Source: Actinomadura craniellae (GTDB lineage: Bacteria > Actinomycetota > Actinomycetes > Streptosporangiales > Streptosporangiaceae). From it: a stretch of DNA of 64,000 nucleotides. Below the pieces are notes generated by a model, which saw only the letters and a program-made list of their open reading frames with translations, was not told where the DNA came from and ran no database searches. The position numbers were made by a program, and so were the translations under genes. The stretch spans positions 94,869 through 158,868 of the forward strand of contig NZ_QLYX01000018.1 of the NCBI RefSeq assembly GCF_003289645.1, read 5' to 3'. Positions 17,726-25,520 of the stretch are shown here, one piece after another (positions within the stretch are counted from its first letter, which is position 1; each line of letters opens with the position of its first letter).

Positions 17726-18097
17726 GTGGCGGCCCAGCACACGATGCCCTCGCCGGTCCGGACCGTCCGGGTCCTGCTCCTCCTCGCCGCGCTGCTGACC
17801 TTGATGGCGGCGCTGGACGGCGGCCTCCGGATCGGCGGCTCGGAGGGGTTCGGTGTCGCGTTCGCGTTCGCGCTGCCCGCCGTGGCCGGCCTGGCGGCGG
17901 CCTGGGCGATCGAGAAACGCCCGAGCCGGAAGCTGTGGATCGCCGTCATCGTGCTGGAAGTCCTCTACCTGTTCTGGCAGTTCGGCCGGATCTCCGACGG
18001 CGACCCCTTCGGCCTGCTGGGACTGGTCTTCCCGATCGCGATCCTCGTCCTGGTCAGCCGCTCGTCGGCACGGGACTACTTCTACCGCGCCCGGTGA
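17726..18097 (+). CDS. Small integral membrane protein of unknown function
   Basis: A 123-residue protein with about four hydrophobic segments: VRVLLLLAALLTLMAALDGG, a segment with VAFAFALPAVAGLAAAWAI, LWIAVIVLEVLYLFWQFGRI, and LGLVFPIAILVLVSR. A short basic tail (RSSARDYFYRAR) follows the last one. It starts with GTG preceded by CAGGGAG. No catalytic or binding motif is visible and I do not recognise a named family. Confidence 0.6.
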   Translation: MAAQHTMPSPVRTVRVLLLLAALLTLMAALDGGLRIGGSEGFGVAFAFALPAVAGLAAAWAIEKRPSRKLWIAVIVLEVLYLFWQFGRISDGDPFGLLGLVFPIAILVLVSRSSARDYFYRAR

Positions 18098-18245
18098 GGC
18101 GCGGGCCGGGCCACCCCCCGAAGGTGATCCGGCTCACGGAGCCGGCCCTGACCTGGGCCCACGGGCAGGCCCTTGTGACACCCGGTTCATTTAGGTCTCC
18201 GGACCCTGGGAACCGGGGGCGACGATCACTAGCCTCCCGGCTGAG

Positions 18246-19322
18246 GTGATCTGTGTGTTTTTGCCCCAGCGTCGCTCCCCGCGTTCACCGGCGCAGCCTG
18301 GTGACCGCGGCGAGGGCGCCGCCCCCTACATCGGCGTCATCATGCTGGTGGCCGTGCTGGTGGGCGCGCTCGTCACCTCCAACATCCCCGCCCGCATCTA
18401 CACCGGCGTCGGGACCGCCATCTGCGAGGTCTCCCAGGACCCCGGGTGCGACCGGCCGAGCCCGTCGGTCGTCCAGGTCAGCGGCGGCCCGCGGGACCCG
18501 GCCCACCTGCCGGCCCACCAGCTCGCGGGGCAGGAGTCCCCGGACGACGGCAACTGCTGGGACTGGCTGAGCTGGGCCTGCAGCGCCGTCGACGGGCTGC
18601 GGCTGGGCACCTGGGACGTCATCACGGACGCCTGGGACGGGATCACCTTCGTCGGCTGCCTGGTGCACATCTGCAGCCACGAGGGGTTCAAGAGCAACTG
18701 GGGCAGCATCGGCGCGCTGTTCACCACCAACCCGCTGACCACGCTCGAGACCATCTGGAACGAGGCCACCGAACCGGTCCGCACCGACTGGAACGAGGGG
18801 CGCGAGGTCCGCGCCGTCTTCCGGGCCATCCCCAGCGTTCTCGGCATCGTCTTCGGCGGCAAGGGCCTCACCAAGCTCAAGAACCTGGGCAAGGGCGACC
18901 AGAAACCTCCCGATCCGCCACCGACCCGCCATGTGCCCGCCGAACCTCCAGACGTGCGGATCATGTCCAGCAGGCAGAATCCCACGCAGAACATGCGCGT
19001 TTTCCAGGAGGCGCAGATAGGGGACGGATTCAGCGGCGTGTACGATACGAGGACCGGCCATTTCGAGGCACGCCTGAGCAGCGGCCCCAATGCCGTGGTG
19101 GATCGTTATGGCGGGCACGGGAAGACCAATGATGAGGTGTTCGGCGGTTCTCGCCAGACTGTCGGGTTCGTCGCCATCCGAACTGAATACGGATATGAGA
19201 TCCGCTGGAACTCCTACAGCGTGAACAACGAGAACTGGGGCGACCGGGCCGCACCGCAGCAGTACCGGCAAGGCGTCATCGACGCGATGAAGGCGGCGAC
19301 GGGACTGGAAGTCCGGGGCTAG
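18246..19322 (+). CDS. Membrane-anchored polymorphic toxin-like protein
   Basis: A 358-residue protein. After a basic N-terminus there is one hydrophobic segment (PYIGVIMLVAVLVGALVTSN, near residues 27-46) preceded by an RGEGAAPYIGV motif typical of exported actinobacterial polymorphic toxins. A Cys-containing middle domain (CWDWLSWACS, GCLVHICSH) and a Pro-rich linker (KPPDPPPTRHVPAEPP) come before the C-terminal module of about 120 residues. That module has RYGGHGKTNDEVFGGSRQTV and NNENWGDRAAPQQYRQGVID; I know similar modules from polymorphic toxins but cannot name its activity. The C-terminal third has a lower GC content than the front, as expected for a swapped toxin tip. The next gene is a likely immunity protein. 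The start codon is a GTG; another GTG three codons later is possible. Confidence 0.65.
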   Translation: MICVFLPQRRSPRSPAQPGDRGEGAAPYIGVIMLVAVLVGALVTSNIPARIYTGVGTAICEVSQDPGCDRPSPSVVQVSGGPRDPAHLPAHQLAGQESPDDGNCWDWLSWACSAVDGLRLGTWDVITDAWDGITFVGCLVHICSHEGFKSNWGSIGALFTTNPLTTLETIWNEATEPVRTDWNEGREVRAVFRAIPSVLGIVFGGKGLTKLKNLGKGDQKPPDPPPTRHVPAEPPDVRIMSSRQNPTQNMRVFQEAQIGDGFSGVYDTRTGHFEARLSSGPNAVVDRYGGHGKTNDEVFGGSRQTVGFVAIRTEYGYEIRWNSYSVNNENWGDRAAPQQYRQGVIDAMKAATGLEVRG

Positions 19323-19339
19323 TTCCTCGGGAGGGCGAC

Positions 19340-19744
19340 ATGTCACATTCGATTGGCGGGCTGGAACTTCCGCAGGAGCTGGTTTCGGCCATTCAGTCGG
19401 GCCGGTGGACGCCCCCCGAGGACACCGGAACATACCTGTCCGTCTTCGGCGAGGAGCCCGAGCAGCCGGAGTTCTACGACCTTGACGGAATGGCCCGCCA
19501 GAACGAATCCTGGCAGCGGCTGCCGAGCGAGAAGGTTTTCGGCGAGGAGATCGCCGGGGTCAGCCTCGGCATCGACCCCCGGCGCTCCCTGGTGATCGGC
19601 GATCTCGGCCCCGACCTGCCGATCGCCCTCGACTACCGCGCCGGCGGCGATCCGAGAGTTCTCTACCTGGCGTACCAGGGCCGGCCCGTCTGGAAGCTGG
19701 TCGCGGCGGACGTGGAATCGCTGCTGCTTCGGCTCGGCGCCTGA
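19340..19744 (+). CDS. Probable immunity protein (SMI1/KNR4-like)
   Basis: A 134-residue protein with IGGLELPQELVSAIQSGRW at the start and LVIGDLGPDLPIALDYRAGG near residue 90, the latter resembling the core of SMI1/KNR4 (SUKH) proteins, the largest group of bacterial immunity proteins. It begins 18 bp after the toxin-like gene, with GGGAGG upstream of ATG. Protection of the producer against the preceding protein is inferred from the pairing. Confidence 0.65.
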   Translation: MSHSIGGLELPQELVSAIQSGRWTPPEDTGTYLSVFGEEPEQPEFYDLDGMARQNESWQRLPSEKVFGEEIAGVSLGIDPRRSLVIGDLGPDLPIALDYRAGGDPRVLYLAYQGRPVWKLVAADVESLLLRLGA

Positions 19745-20208
19745 GGCTTCCCGGCCCACCCGGCCCGCAGAGGCGCTCCCCCGCCGGTCCCGGCGCGGGA
19801 TCATGACCCGTCGCCCCAGGTCGTGGCTTGATCGCCGGATTACGTGAAGAAGATTCACAAATACCTCAGGGTCTCATTGTCGTTACCCAGCGCTATAGAC
19901 GGAACTACTCGCAGATATTGACTGGTTGTCAGGCATCGGATTACATAGCGTTATCTCCTGCGGTGAAGGTACGAAAGAACGGCGCCGCAGACTTCAATGG
20001 GGCGGACTTTTCACCTGAAATGCTGCCGCCCCGGAAGGGGGTCTACCTTATGCCGCGATACGGGTAATTGCGGACAAAGGCAACGGGTTCCTCAGTCCCC
20101 GATGCTCCGCGACCGTGTTCGCGGTGGCCGTCCCTTCGCCCATTTCTCGGAGCGGGGCGAAACCAACCTCCACCCGTTCCGGAACGGTATGAAGAAAGGA
20201 GCAGGAGA
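19745..20208. other. Low-GC leader region of the RiPP locus
   Basis: About 460 bases with no convincing gene. The part from 19840 to 20060 is clearly less GC-rich than the surroundings and has stop codons in most frames. It presumably carries the promoter and 5' leader for the precursor gene, whose ribosome binding site (AAAGGAGCAGGAG) sits at its right end. Confidence 0.5.
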
Positions 20209-20361
20209 ATGTCCGACAACCTCATCGAGACCGTGGCCCCCCACCTCGCGCCGCCCATCACCAGGCAGCCCGGTGGGACCGCCGCCGACAGCGGCGAGGG
20301 CGCCGACCTGGCCATGATGTGCGTCATGCCGATGATGTTCGCCGGGGACGACGACGACTGA
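20209..20361 (+). CDS. Putative RiPP precursor peptide (cyanobactin-like follower)
   Basis: A 50-residue peptide with a strong ribosome binding site (AAAGGAGCAGGAG) before ATG. The first 34 residues are leader-like (MSDNLIETVAPHLAPPITRQ, then a Gly/Asp/Glu-rich part ending GEGAD). The end is Met-rich, with AMMCVMPMM followed by FAGDDDD. FAGDD resembles the follower recognised by PatG-type macrocyclases in prenylagaramide-like cyanobactin precursors (from memory). It lies 159 bp before a PatA/PatG-like protease and in the same direction as a methyltransferase. The core would be some 7-12 residues ending at Met43, or at Pro41 if cleavage is earlier. That it is a precursor is inference from size, position and the follower. 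Confidence 0.65.
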   Translation: MSDNLIETVAPHLAPPITRQPGGTAADSGEGADLAMMCVMPMMFAGDDDD

Positions 20362-20429
20362 CGACCACGTCGTCCTCCCTGGTAGGTCACCCGCCGTAGC
20401 AGGCCGCGGCGCGTGACCGGTACGGGTGG

Positions 20430-20460
20430 TCACCGGCGGAGCACGGCACCCCGCCGGTGA
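20430..20460 (+). terminator. Hairpin between precursor and first protease (attenuator)
   Basis: A perfect 10-bp stem, TCACCGGCGG against CCGCCGGTGA, with an 11-base loop. It lies 69 bp after the precursor stop and about 60 bp before the protease start. There is no T-tract. Such a hairpin would let the short precursor transcript accumulate over the enzyme transcript. Confidence 0.55.
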
Positions 20461-20520
20461 TCATCCTCCCGTCCGACTCGCTTCGCGTAGCGCCGCGCCC
20501 TCCCGATGGAGCGTCTTTGG

Positions 20521-22377
20521 ATGAGTGATGTTCCCGCCCTTCCCGGACTGGCCGAACTCTGGCGCCAGACCACGGGAGACGAACAGATTCGCATCGCCGT
20601 CATCGACGGCCCCGTGGACCGCGACCACCCCGTCCTGGCGGGTGCGAATCTCTCCCGGCTGGCCGGAGTGTGGCCGGAAGAGGGCTTCGCAGGGGCCAAG
20701 GCCGCGCACGGCACGGCGGTGGCGAGCGTCATTTTCGGCCGGCACGACGGCGAGGTCTCCGGAATCGCCCCGAACTGTAGCGGGCTGAGCATTCCGGCCT
20801 TCTCCGACCGGCGATCAAAAACCTCCCAATTGGAGATCGCCCGCGGTATCGAACTGGCGGTGGAGGCCGGCGCCCACGTCATCAACATCAGCGGCGGGCA
20901 GCTCAGCCCCTCGGGCGAGGCCGAGGACGTCCTGGCCGGCGCGGTGCGCCTGTGCCAGGAACGGAACGTGCTGCTGGTGGCGGCCGCGGGCAACGACGGC
21001 TGCTTCTGCGTGCACGTCCCCGCCGCGCTGCCCTCCGTCCTGGCGGTGGGGGCCCTGGACGACTCCGGGCACCCGCTGCCGATGAGCAACCGGGGCCCGG
21101 AGTACCGGCACCAGGGAATCCTGGCCCCCGGCGAGAACATCCTCGTCGCCGCGCCCGGCGGCGGCACGGCGCGGCGGACCGGGACCAGCCTCGCCGCCCC
21201 CATCGTCTCCGGCGTGGCGGCGCTGCTGCTGTGCCTGCAAGTCCGGTCCGGCCGCGCTCCGGACCCGCTCGCGGTCCGCGCCGCGCTGCTCGCCGGCGCC
21301 GACCCCTGCCCGTTCGAGGAACCCGACACCTGCCTCCCCTACCTGTCCGGGGTGCTGAACATAGAGAGAGCGGTGGAAGCCGTGACGACCAGTCCGATCG
21401 AATCAACCGAGCCCGCAGCGCAGACGCCTCCCGCCGAGGAAGTGCACGCCACCACCACGCCGTGCGCCTGTACCGGGGCCGCGCCGCCCCCTCCGGCGGT
21501 GGTGGTCTCGGCGGAGGAGCCCGCCCCGAAGCAGCAGTGGAACCCGCTGGTGTACGCCATGGGGGTGCTGGGCTACGACTTCGGCACCGAGGCCCGCCGC
21601 GACTCGTTCAAGCAGATCATGTCCGCGGTGACCATGGACGGCACCGCCGTCCCGGCCAACCCCTACGACGCGCGGCAGCTCGTCGACCACCTGGAGGCGC
21701 ACCCCTCCGAGGCCAGGACGCTGATCTGGACGCTGAACCTGGAACTGACCCCCATCTACGCAATCGAGCCGACCGGCCCGTACGCCGCGGACGTGTACCA
21801 GCTGCTGACCCGGTTGCTGTCCGGCGAGACCGCCGGCGAGGAGCACGCCGACTACATCGAGCGGATCGCCATCCCCGGCCGGCTGACCGGCCGCACCGTG
21901 CGGCTGTTCTCCGGTCAGGACCTGCCCGTCATCGAGGTCGAGCAGCGCCGCGGCATCTACGGCTGGGAGGTCAACCGGCTGGTCCAGGCCGCCACCAGCG
22001 CCGCCGACACCCAGCCCGGCGACACCGACCCGCAGGCCGTCAACCGGACCCTGCGGGAGTTCCTCACCCGGGTGTACTACGACCTGCGCAACCTCGGCGC
22101 CACCTCACGCGACCGCGCCCTCAACTTCGCCGCCACCAACGCCTTCCAAGCCGCCCACACCATCTCCTCCGCCGTCGCCCAAGGCATGGCCCTGGACACC
22201 ATCCAGGTCGAAAAAAGCCCCTTCTGCCGCATCGACAGCGACTGCTGGGACGTCAAACTCCGCTTCTTCGACCCCGAAAACAGCCGCCGCGCCAAACGCA
22301 TCTACCGCTTCACCATCGACGTCAGCGACATCCTCCCCGTCACCCTCGGCGACGTCCGCACCTGGTCGGAGACATGA
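20521..22377 (+). CDS. PatA/PatG-like cyanobactin-type subtilase, intact triad
   Basis: A 618-residue protein with an S8 protease domain and a PatG-type C-terminal region. Catalytic residues are Asp29 (IAVIDG), His63 (AHGTAVAS), the oxyanion Asn158 (AAAGNDG) and Ser223 (GTSLAAP). After a Pro/Ala-rich linker with CACTGAAPPPP (about 300-340), a conserved block begins with VLGYDFGTEARRDSF and includes IWTLNLELTPIYAIEP and YGWEVNRL, as in the C-terminal domain of the PatA/PatG family. ATG 20521 is preferred to 20506 because GGAG is 9 bases upstream and its N-terminus then aligns with the second protease. No signal peptide, so it acts in the cytoplasm. Expected role: cleavage or macrocyclisation of the precursor. 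Its last 312 coding bases are duplicated in the second protease. Confidence 0.8.
   Translation: MSDVPALPGLAELWRQTTGDEQIRIAVIDGPVDRDHPVLAGANLSRLAGVWPEEGFAGAKAAHGTAVASVIFGRHDGEVSGIAPNCSGLSIPAFSDRRSKTSQLEIARGIELAVEAGAHVINISGGQLSPSGEAEDVLAGAVRLCQERNVLLVAAAGNDGCFCVHVPAALPSVLAVGALDDSGHPLPMSNRGPEYRHQGILAPGENILVAAPGGGTARRTGTSLAAPIVSGVAALLLCLQVRSGRAPDPLAVRAALLAGADPCPFEEPDTCLPYLSGVLNIERAVEAVTTSPIESTEPAAQTPPAEEVHATTTPCACTGAAPPPPAVVVSAEEPAPKQQWNPLVYAMGVLGYDFGTEARRDSFKQIMSAVTMDGTAVPANPYDARQLVDHLEAHPSEARTLIWTLNLELTPIYAIEPTGPYAADVYQLLTRLLSGETAGEEHADYIERIAIPGRLTGRTVRLFSGQDLPVIEVEQRRGIYGWEVNRLVQAATSAADTQPGDTDPQAVNRTLREFLTRVYYDLRNLGATSRDRALNFAATNAFQAAHTISSAVAQGMALDTIQVEKSPFCRIDSDCWDVKLRFFDPENSRRAKRIYRFTIDVSDILPVTLGDVRTWSET
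22054..22365 (+). repeat. Exact 312-bp repeat, copy 1 (end of first protease)
   Basis: Identical base for base to 24224-24535, an offset of 2170 bp. It encodes 104 residues, from REFLTRVYYDL to LGDVRTW. Just outside it, the two genes differ at once (for example CTGCGGG against CTCCGGG on the left, TCGG against GTTG on the right). Confidence 0.95.
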
Positions 22378-22604
22378 CCGGGGCGCGGACGGGCCGGGCG
22401 GACCTCCTGCCGAAGCAGGCCGCGCCGGTCCGCAGACCCGAACTGATCCATCCGCACCGCACCGTGGACGTCGTGCACGGCACCCCGGAACAGCTCATCG
22501 CCATGCGCCTGCGGCTCGTCCACGGCGCCAACTTCAACGACCCCCAGCGGTTCGAGTACCCGAGCTTCGATCGGATGAGGTTCTCCATGCAGGAACGCCC
22601 ATGA
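22374..22604 (+). CDS. Small protein A of the RiPP locus, unknown
   Basis: A 76-residue soluble protein whose ATG overlaps the stop of the first protease (ATGA), so it is translationally coupled. It has a basic front (MTGARTGRADLLPKQ) and a well-formed part with RTVDVVHGTPEQLIAMRLRL and NFNDPQRFEYPSFDRMRF. No known domain is recognised; it has no Cys-rich or membrane segment. Position suggests a recognition or accessory protein for the proteases. Confidence 0.7.
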   Translation: MTGARTGRADLLPKQAAPVRRPELIHPHRTVDVVHGTPEQLIAMRLRLVHGANFNDPQRFEYPSFDRMRFSMQERP

Positions 22605-22834
22605 CCGGGCCCGCGAAGCCGGCCGCGCCCCGGCCCAAGCGACCGCGCGCGCCACGGAAGAGCACCCGGAAGAGCCCCGAGCAGAAGCGGCCGGACGACC
22701 GGCCCGTGCCGATCGCCCCCGAGTACCACCTCGACACCGGGCTGGCCGAGTACGGGACGTGGGTGCGCCTGTTCACCGAGGCCGTGCCGCTACCGGACCC
22801 CGGCACCTTCCGCCGCGGCCGGATCTGGACGTAG
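22601..22834 (+). CDS. Small protein B of the RiPP locus, unknown
   Basis: A 77-residue protein whose ATG overlaps the stop of protein A (ATGA). The first 35 residues are very basic and Pro-rich (KPAAPRPKRPRAPRKSTRKS); the rest has YHLDTGLAEYGTWVRLFTEA. No family recognised. It ends 6 bp before the second protease. Together with protein A it is conserved in frame and tightly packed, which argues that both are real. Confidence 0.65.
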   Translation: MTGPAKPAAPRPKRPRAPRKSTRKSPEQKRPDDRPVPIAPEYHLDTGLAEYGTWVRLFTEAVPLPDPGTFRRGRIWT

Positions 22835-22840
22835 GTGGTC

Positions 22841-24547
22841 ATGCCCACCATCGAGGAGCTCCCGGACGTCCGGGACCTGTGGGAGGACACCCTGGGCGAC
22901 CCCGGCCTCACCATCGGCCTGGTCGAGAGCCTGCCCGACCTCTCACACCCGTGCTTCGCCGGGGCCGACCTGACCCTGCTCGACCCCGGGTGGCTGCCCG
23001 AGACGCCGGTGGACGACTTCTACATGTTGCACGCGACGTTCGTCGCCAGCGTCCTGTTCGGCCAGCACGACGGTCCGGTCAAGGGGTTGGCGCCGCGGTG
23101 CCGGGGCGTCGTCGTCCCGGTGCTGCGCGAGGAGGTCACGGCGCTGGACCCGATGAACTACGCCCGGGCCATCGACGCGCTCCTCGACGCGGGCGCCGAC
23201 ATCATCCACTTCGCCGGCGGGCAGCCCACCGTCTCCGACGGCACCGACGAGCTGGTCAGGCGGGCGGTCGAGAAGGCCACCGCCGCGGGTGTCCTCGTCG
23301 TCTCCCCGGCGGGCAACGACTACGGCCGGAGCCGCCGCACCCCCGGCATGCTGCCCCAGGTGCTGGCCGTGGGGGCGATGGACGACCAGGGCCGGATGTT
23401 CAACTTCAGCAACTGGGGCCCGCAGTACCGCGACCACGGCATCGTCGCCCCGGGCGGCAACATCGTCGCGGCGGTACCGGGCGGCGGCACCGAGGCGCGC
23501 AAGGGGACGAGCGTCTCCGCGCCGATCGTCACCGGCGTCGCCGCGCTGCTGGCGAGCCTGCGCCGGGCGCGCGGGCTGCCGGCCGACCCGCTCGCGGTCC
23601 GGGACGCCCTCCTCGCCGGCGCCCTGCCGTGCACGCCCGAGCAGAGCCGCGGCGAACCGGACCGCTGCCTGTCGGGCCGGCTGCACATCCCGGGGGCGCG
23701 GCGGTTCGCCCTGGACCCCGGCGTGGTGACCTCGGCGCGGGAGCCGGACCGGCCGCCGCAGGTGTACGCGCTGGGGGTGCTGGGCTACGACTTCGGCACC
23801 GAGGCGCGGCGCGACTCCTTCACCCAGGCGATGGAGTCCGGCGGCCCGCACGACGCCCGGCGGATGGTCGACCACCTGGAGGCGCACCCCTCCGAGGCCA
23901 AGGGGTTGATCTGGACGCTGAACCTGGAACTGACCCCCATCTACGCGATCGAGCCGGCCGGCCCGTACGCCGCGGACGTGTACGAGTTACTGGTCCGGTT
24001 GCTGTCCGGTGAGACCGCCGGCGAGGAGCACGCCGACTACATCGAGCGGATCGCCGTCCCCGGCCGGCTGACCGGCCGCACCGTGCGGCTGTTCTCCGGG
24101 CAGGTCCTGCCCGTCATCGAGGTCGAGCAGCGCCGCGGGGTCTACGGCTGGGAGGTCAACCGGCTCATGTCGGCGGCCGTGCGGGCCGCCGGCGGCGACG
24201 AGCGGGCCGTCCAGGGGCCGCTCCGGGAGTTCCTCACCCGGGTGTACTACGACCTGCGCAACCTCGGCGCCACCTCACGCGACCGCGCCCTCAACTTCGC
24301 CGCCACCAACGCCTTCCAAGCCGCCCACACCATCTCCTCCGCCGTCGCCCAAGGCATGGCCCTGGACACCATCCAGGTCGAAAAAAGCCCCTTCTGCCGC
24401 ATCGACAGCGACTGCTGGGACGTCAAACTCCGCTTCTTCGACCCCGAAAACAGCCGCCGCGCCAAACGCATCTACCGCTTCACCATCGACGTCAGCGACA
24501 TCCTCCCCGTCACCCTCGGCGACGTCCGCACCTGGGTTGAACCATAG
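22841..24547 (+). CDS. Second PatA/PatG-like subtilase, catalytic Asp replaced by Glu
   Basis: A 568-residue paralogue of the first protease. His64 (LHATFVAS), Asn159 (SPAGND) and Ser224 (GTSVSAP) are kept, but the Asp of the DxG motif is Glu29 (IGLVESLPD), and HGT is HAT. The linker is shorter. The C-terminal block (VLGYDFGTEARRDSF onward) is conserved and the last 104 residues but three are identical to the first protease at DNA level. ATG 22841 gives an N-terminus that aligns with the first protease; a GTG two codons earlier is possible. In patellamide-type pathways PatA cuts the leader and PatG cuts the follower and cyclises; a similar split, or a non-proteolytic role for this copy, is inference. 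Confidence 0.78.
   Translation: MPTIEELPDVRDLWEDTLGDPGLTIGLVESLPDLSHPCFAGADLTLLDPGWLPETPVDDFYMLHATFVASVLFGQHDGPVKGLAPRCRGVVVPVLREEVTALDPMNYARAIDALLDAGADIIHFAGGQPTVSDGTDELVRRAVEKATAAGVLVVSPAGNDYGRSRRTPGMLPQVLAVGAMDDQGRMFNFSNWGPQYRDHGIVAPGGNIVAAVPGGGTEARKGTSVSAPIVTGVAALLASLRRARGLPADPLAVRDALLAGALPCTPEQSRGEPDRCLSGRLHIPGARRFALDPGVVTSAREPDRPPQVYALGVLGYDFGTEARRDSFTQAMESGGPHDARRMVDHLEAHPSEAKGLIWTLNLELTPIYAIEPAGPYAADVYELLVRLLSGETAGEEHADYIERIAVPGRLTGRTVRLFSGQVLPVIEVEQRRGVYGWEVNRLMSAAVRAAGGDERAVQGPLREFLTRVYYDLRNLGATSRDRALNFAATNAFQAAHTISSAVAQGMALDTIQVEKSPFCRIDSDCWDVKLRFFDPENSRRAKRIYRFTIDVSDILPVTLGDVRTWVEP
24224..24535 (+). repeat. Exact 312-bp repeat, copy 2 (end of second protease)
   Basis: Second copy of the block at 22054-22365. 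Perfect identity between otherwise diverged paralogues points to recent gene conversion or unequal crossing-over. Confidence 0.95.
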
Positions 24548-24560
24548 AAAGGAATCGCGA

Positions 24561-25415
24561 ATGTCCGAGCTCAACAGCAGGGCCGGTGAAATCGATGTGC
24601 CCTGGAACCTCATCATCCCGGAGGCCGACATCTACCTGGTGGGTTACGGGATGCGGATGCCCAACGACTTCACCCTCGAAATGCTCGCCGTCCTCAAGCG
24701 CTGCCAGCGGATCTTCGCCGTGCCCCCGATCAACGCCCCGGAGTTCGGCATCCCGCGGATGGAGAACCTGCTGCACTTCTACGCCCCGGACAAGAACCGG
24801 CACAAGACCTACCGGGAGATGCTGGAACTGATCCTGGACGCCGCCGCCGAGGACGCCCCGGTCGCGCTGGCCACGTACGGCAGCGCCATGGTCGGCACCT
24901 TCGTCGCCCACCGCATCCTGGAGGAGGCGCCCGAGCGCGGCCTCACCGTGCACGTGACCAACGCCGTGTCGTCCTTCGACGGCATCTGGGCGGACCTCAA
25001 CATCGAGCCCTTCTACGGGTTCGAGATCTGGGAGGCCACCGCCTTCGTCAAGCTGGAGATCCAGCCCGACCCGCGGGTCAACCTGCTGCTCCCGCAGGCG
25101 CCCATCTTCGGGGTGGCGAAGGGCCCGGACATCTCCCGGCTGACGATGGAGACCAGCTCGACCCTGGTCGACCTGCGCGACTACCTGCTGCGCTTCTATC
25201 CCCCCGAGCACCGGGTGCACTTCATCAAGACCGGCTCCGGGGCCGGGCCGCGCTCCGTCGGCCCGGCCATCGAGACCCTGCCGCTGGCCGAACTCCACCG
25301 CTCCGGCCGGAACCAGGGCAGCACGCTGCTCGTGCCCCGCATGGACTCGGGCGAGGAGTTGAACTTCCGGCAGCCGGCCGCGGCGACCGAGATGCCGGCC
25401 GTAGCGGCCGGCTGA
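24561..25415 (+). CDS. Tetrapyrrole-methylase-fold SAM methyltransferase (borosin-like)
   Basis: A 284-residue protein with AAAGGAATCGCGA before ATG, 13 bp after the second protease. It has the SAM-binding fold of the tetrapyrrole methylase superfamily: IYLVGYGMRMPNDFTLEMLA near residue 30, VALATYGSAMVGTFVAHRIL near 100 and VSSFDGIWADLNIEPF near 140. This last block resembles the peptide backbone N-methyltransferases of borosins and their bacterial relatives rather than cobalamin-pathway enzymes, and no corrin genes are nearby. It is probably the tailoring enzyme of the locus, acting on the Met-rich core; no precursor is fused to its own C-terminus (it ends ATEMPAVAAG), so the split-borosin form would apply. 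Confidence 0.7.
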   Translation: MSELNSRAGEIDVPWNLIIPEADIYLVGYGMRMPNDFTLEMLAVLKRCQRIFAVPPINAPEFGIPRMENLLHFYAPDKNRHKTYREMLELILDAAAEDAPVALATYGSAMVGTFVAHRILEEAPERGLTVHVTNAVSSFDGIWADLNIEPFYGFEIWEATAFVKLEIQPDPRVNLLLPQAPIFGVAKGPDISRLTMETSSTLVDLRDYLLRFYPPEHRVHFIKTGSGAGPRSVGPAIETLPLAELHRSGRNQGSTLLVPRMDSGEELNFRQPAAATEMPAVAAG

Positions 25416-25520
25416 CCGACCGCGGGACGGTCGGGGGCCCCGGTGCGCTCCCGGCCGTCCCGCTCCCACCGGCCGGGACCGGATCGGGCGATCTCCGGCC
25501 CTGTCGAACCTGGCACCCCG

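Noticed and set aside
19828..20067. A possible 79-codon gene before the RiPP precursor
   Set aside because: No ribosome binding site, uneven composition, and no family pattern; it is more likely leader DNA.
24561..25415. Reading the methyltransferase as a cobalamin-pathway enzyme
   Set aside because: It lies directly after PatA/PatG-like genes, no corrin genes are near, and its VSSFDGIWADLNIEP block fits the borosin-like branch better.
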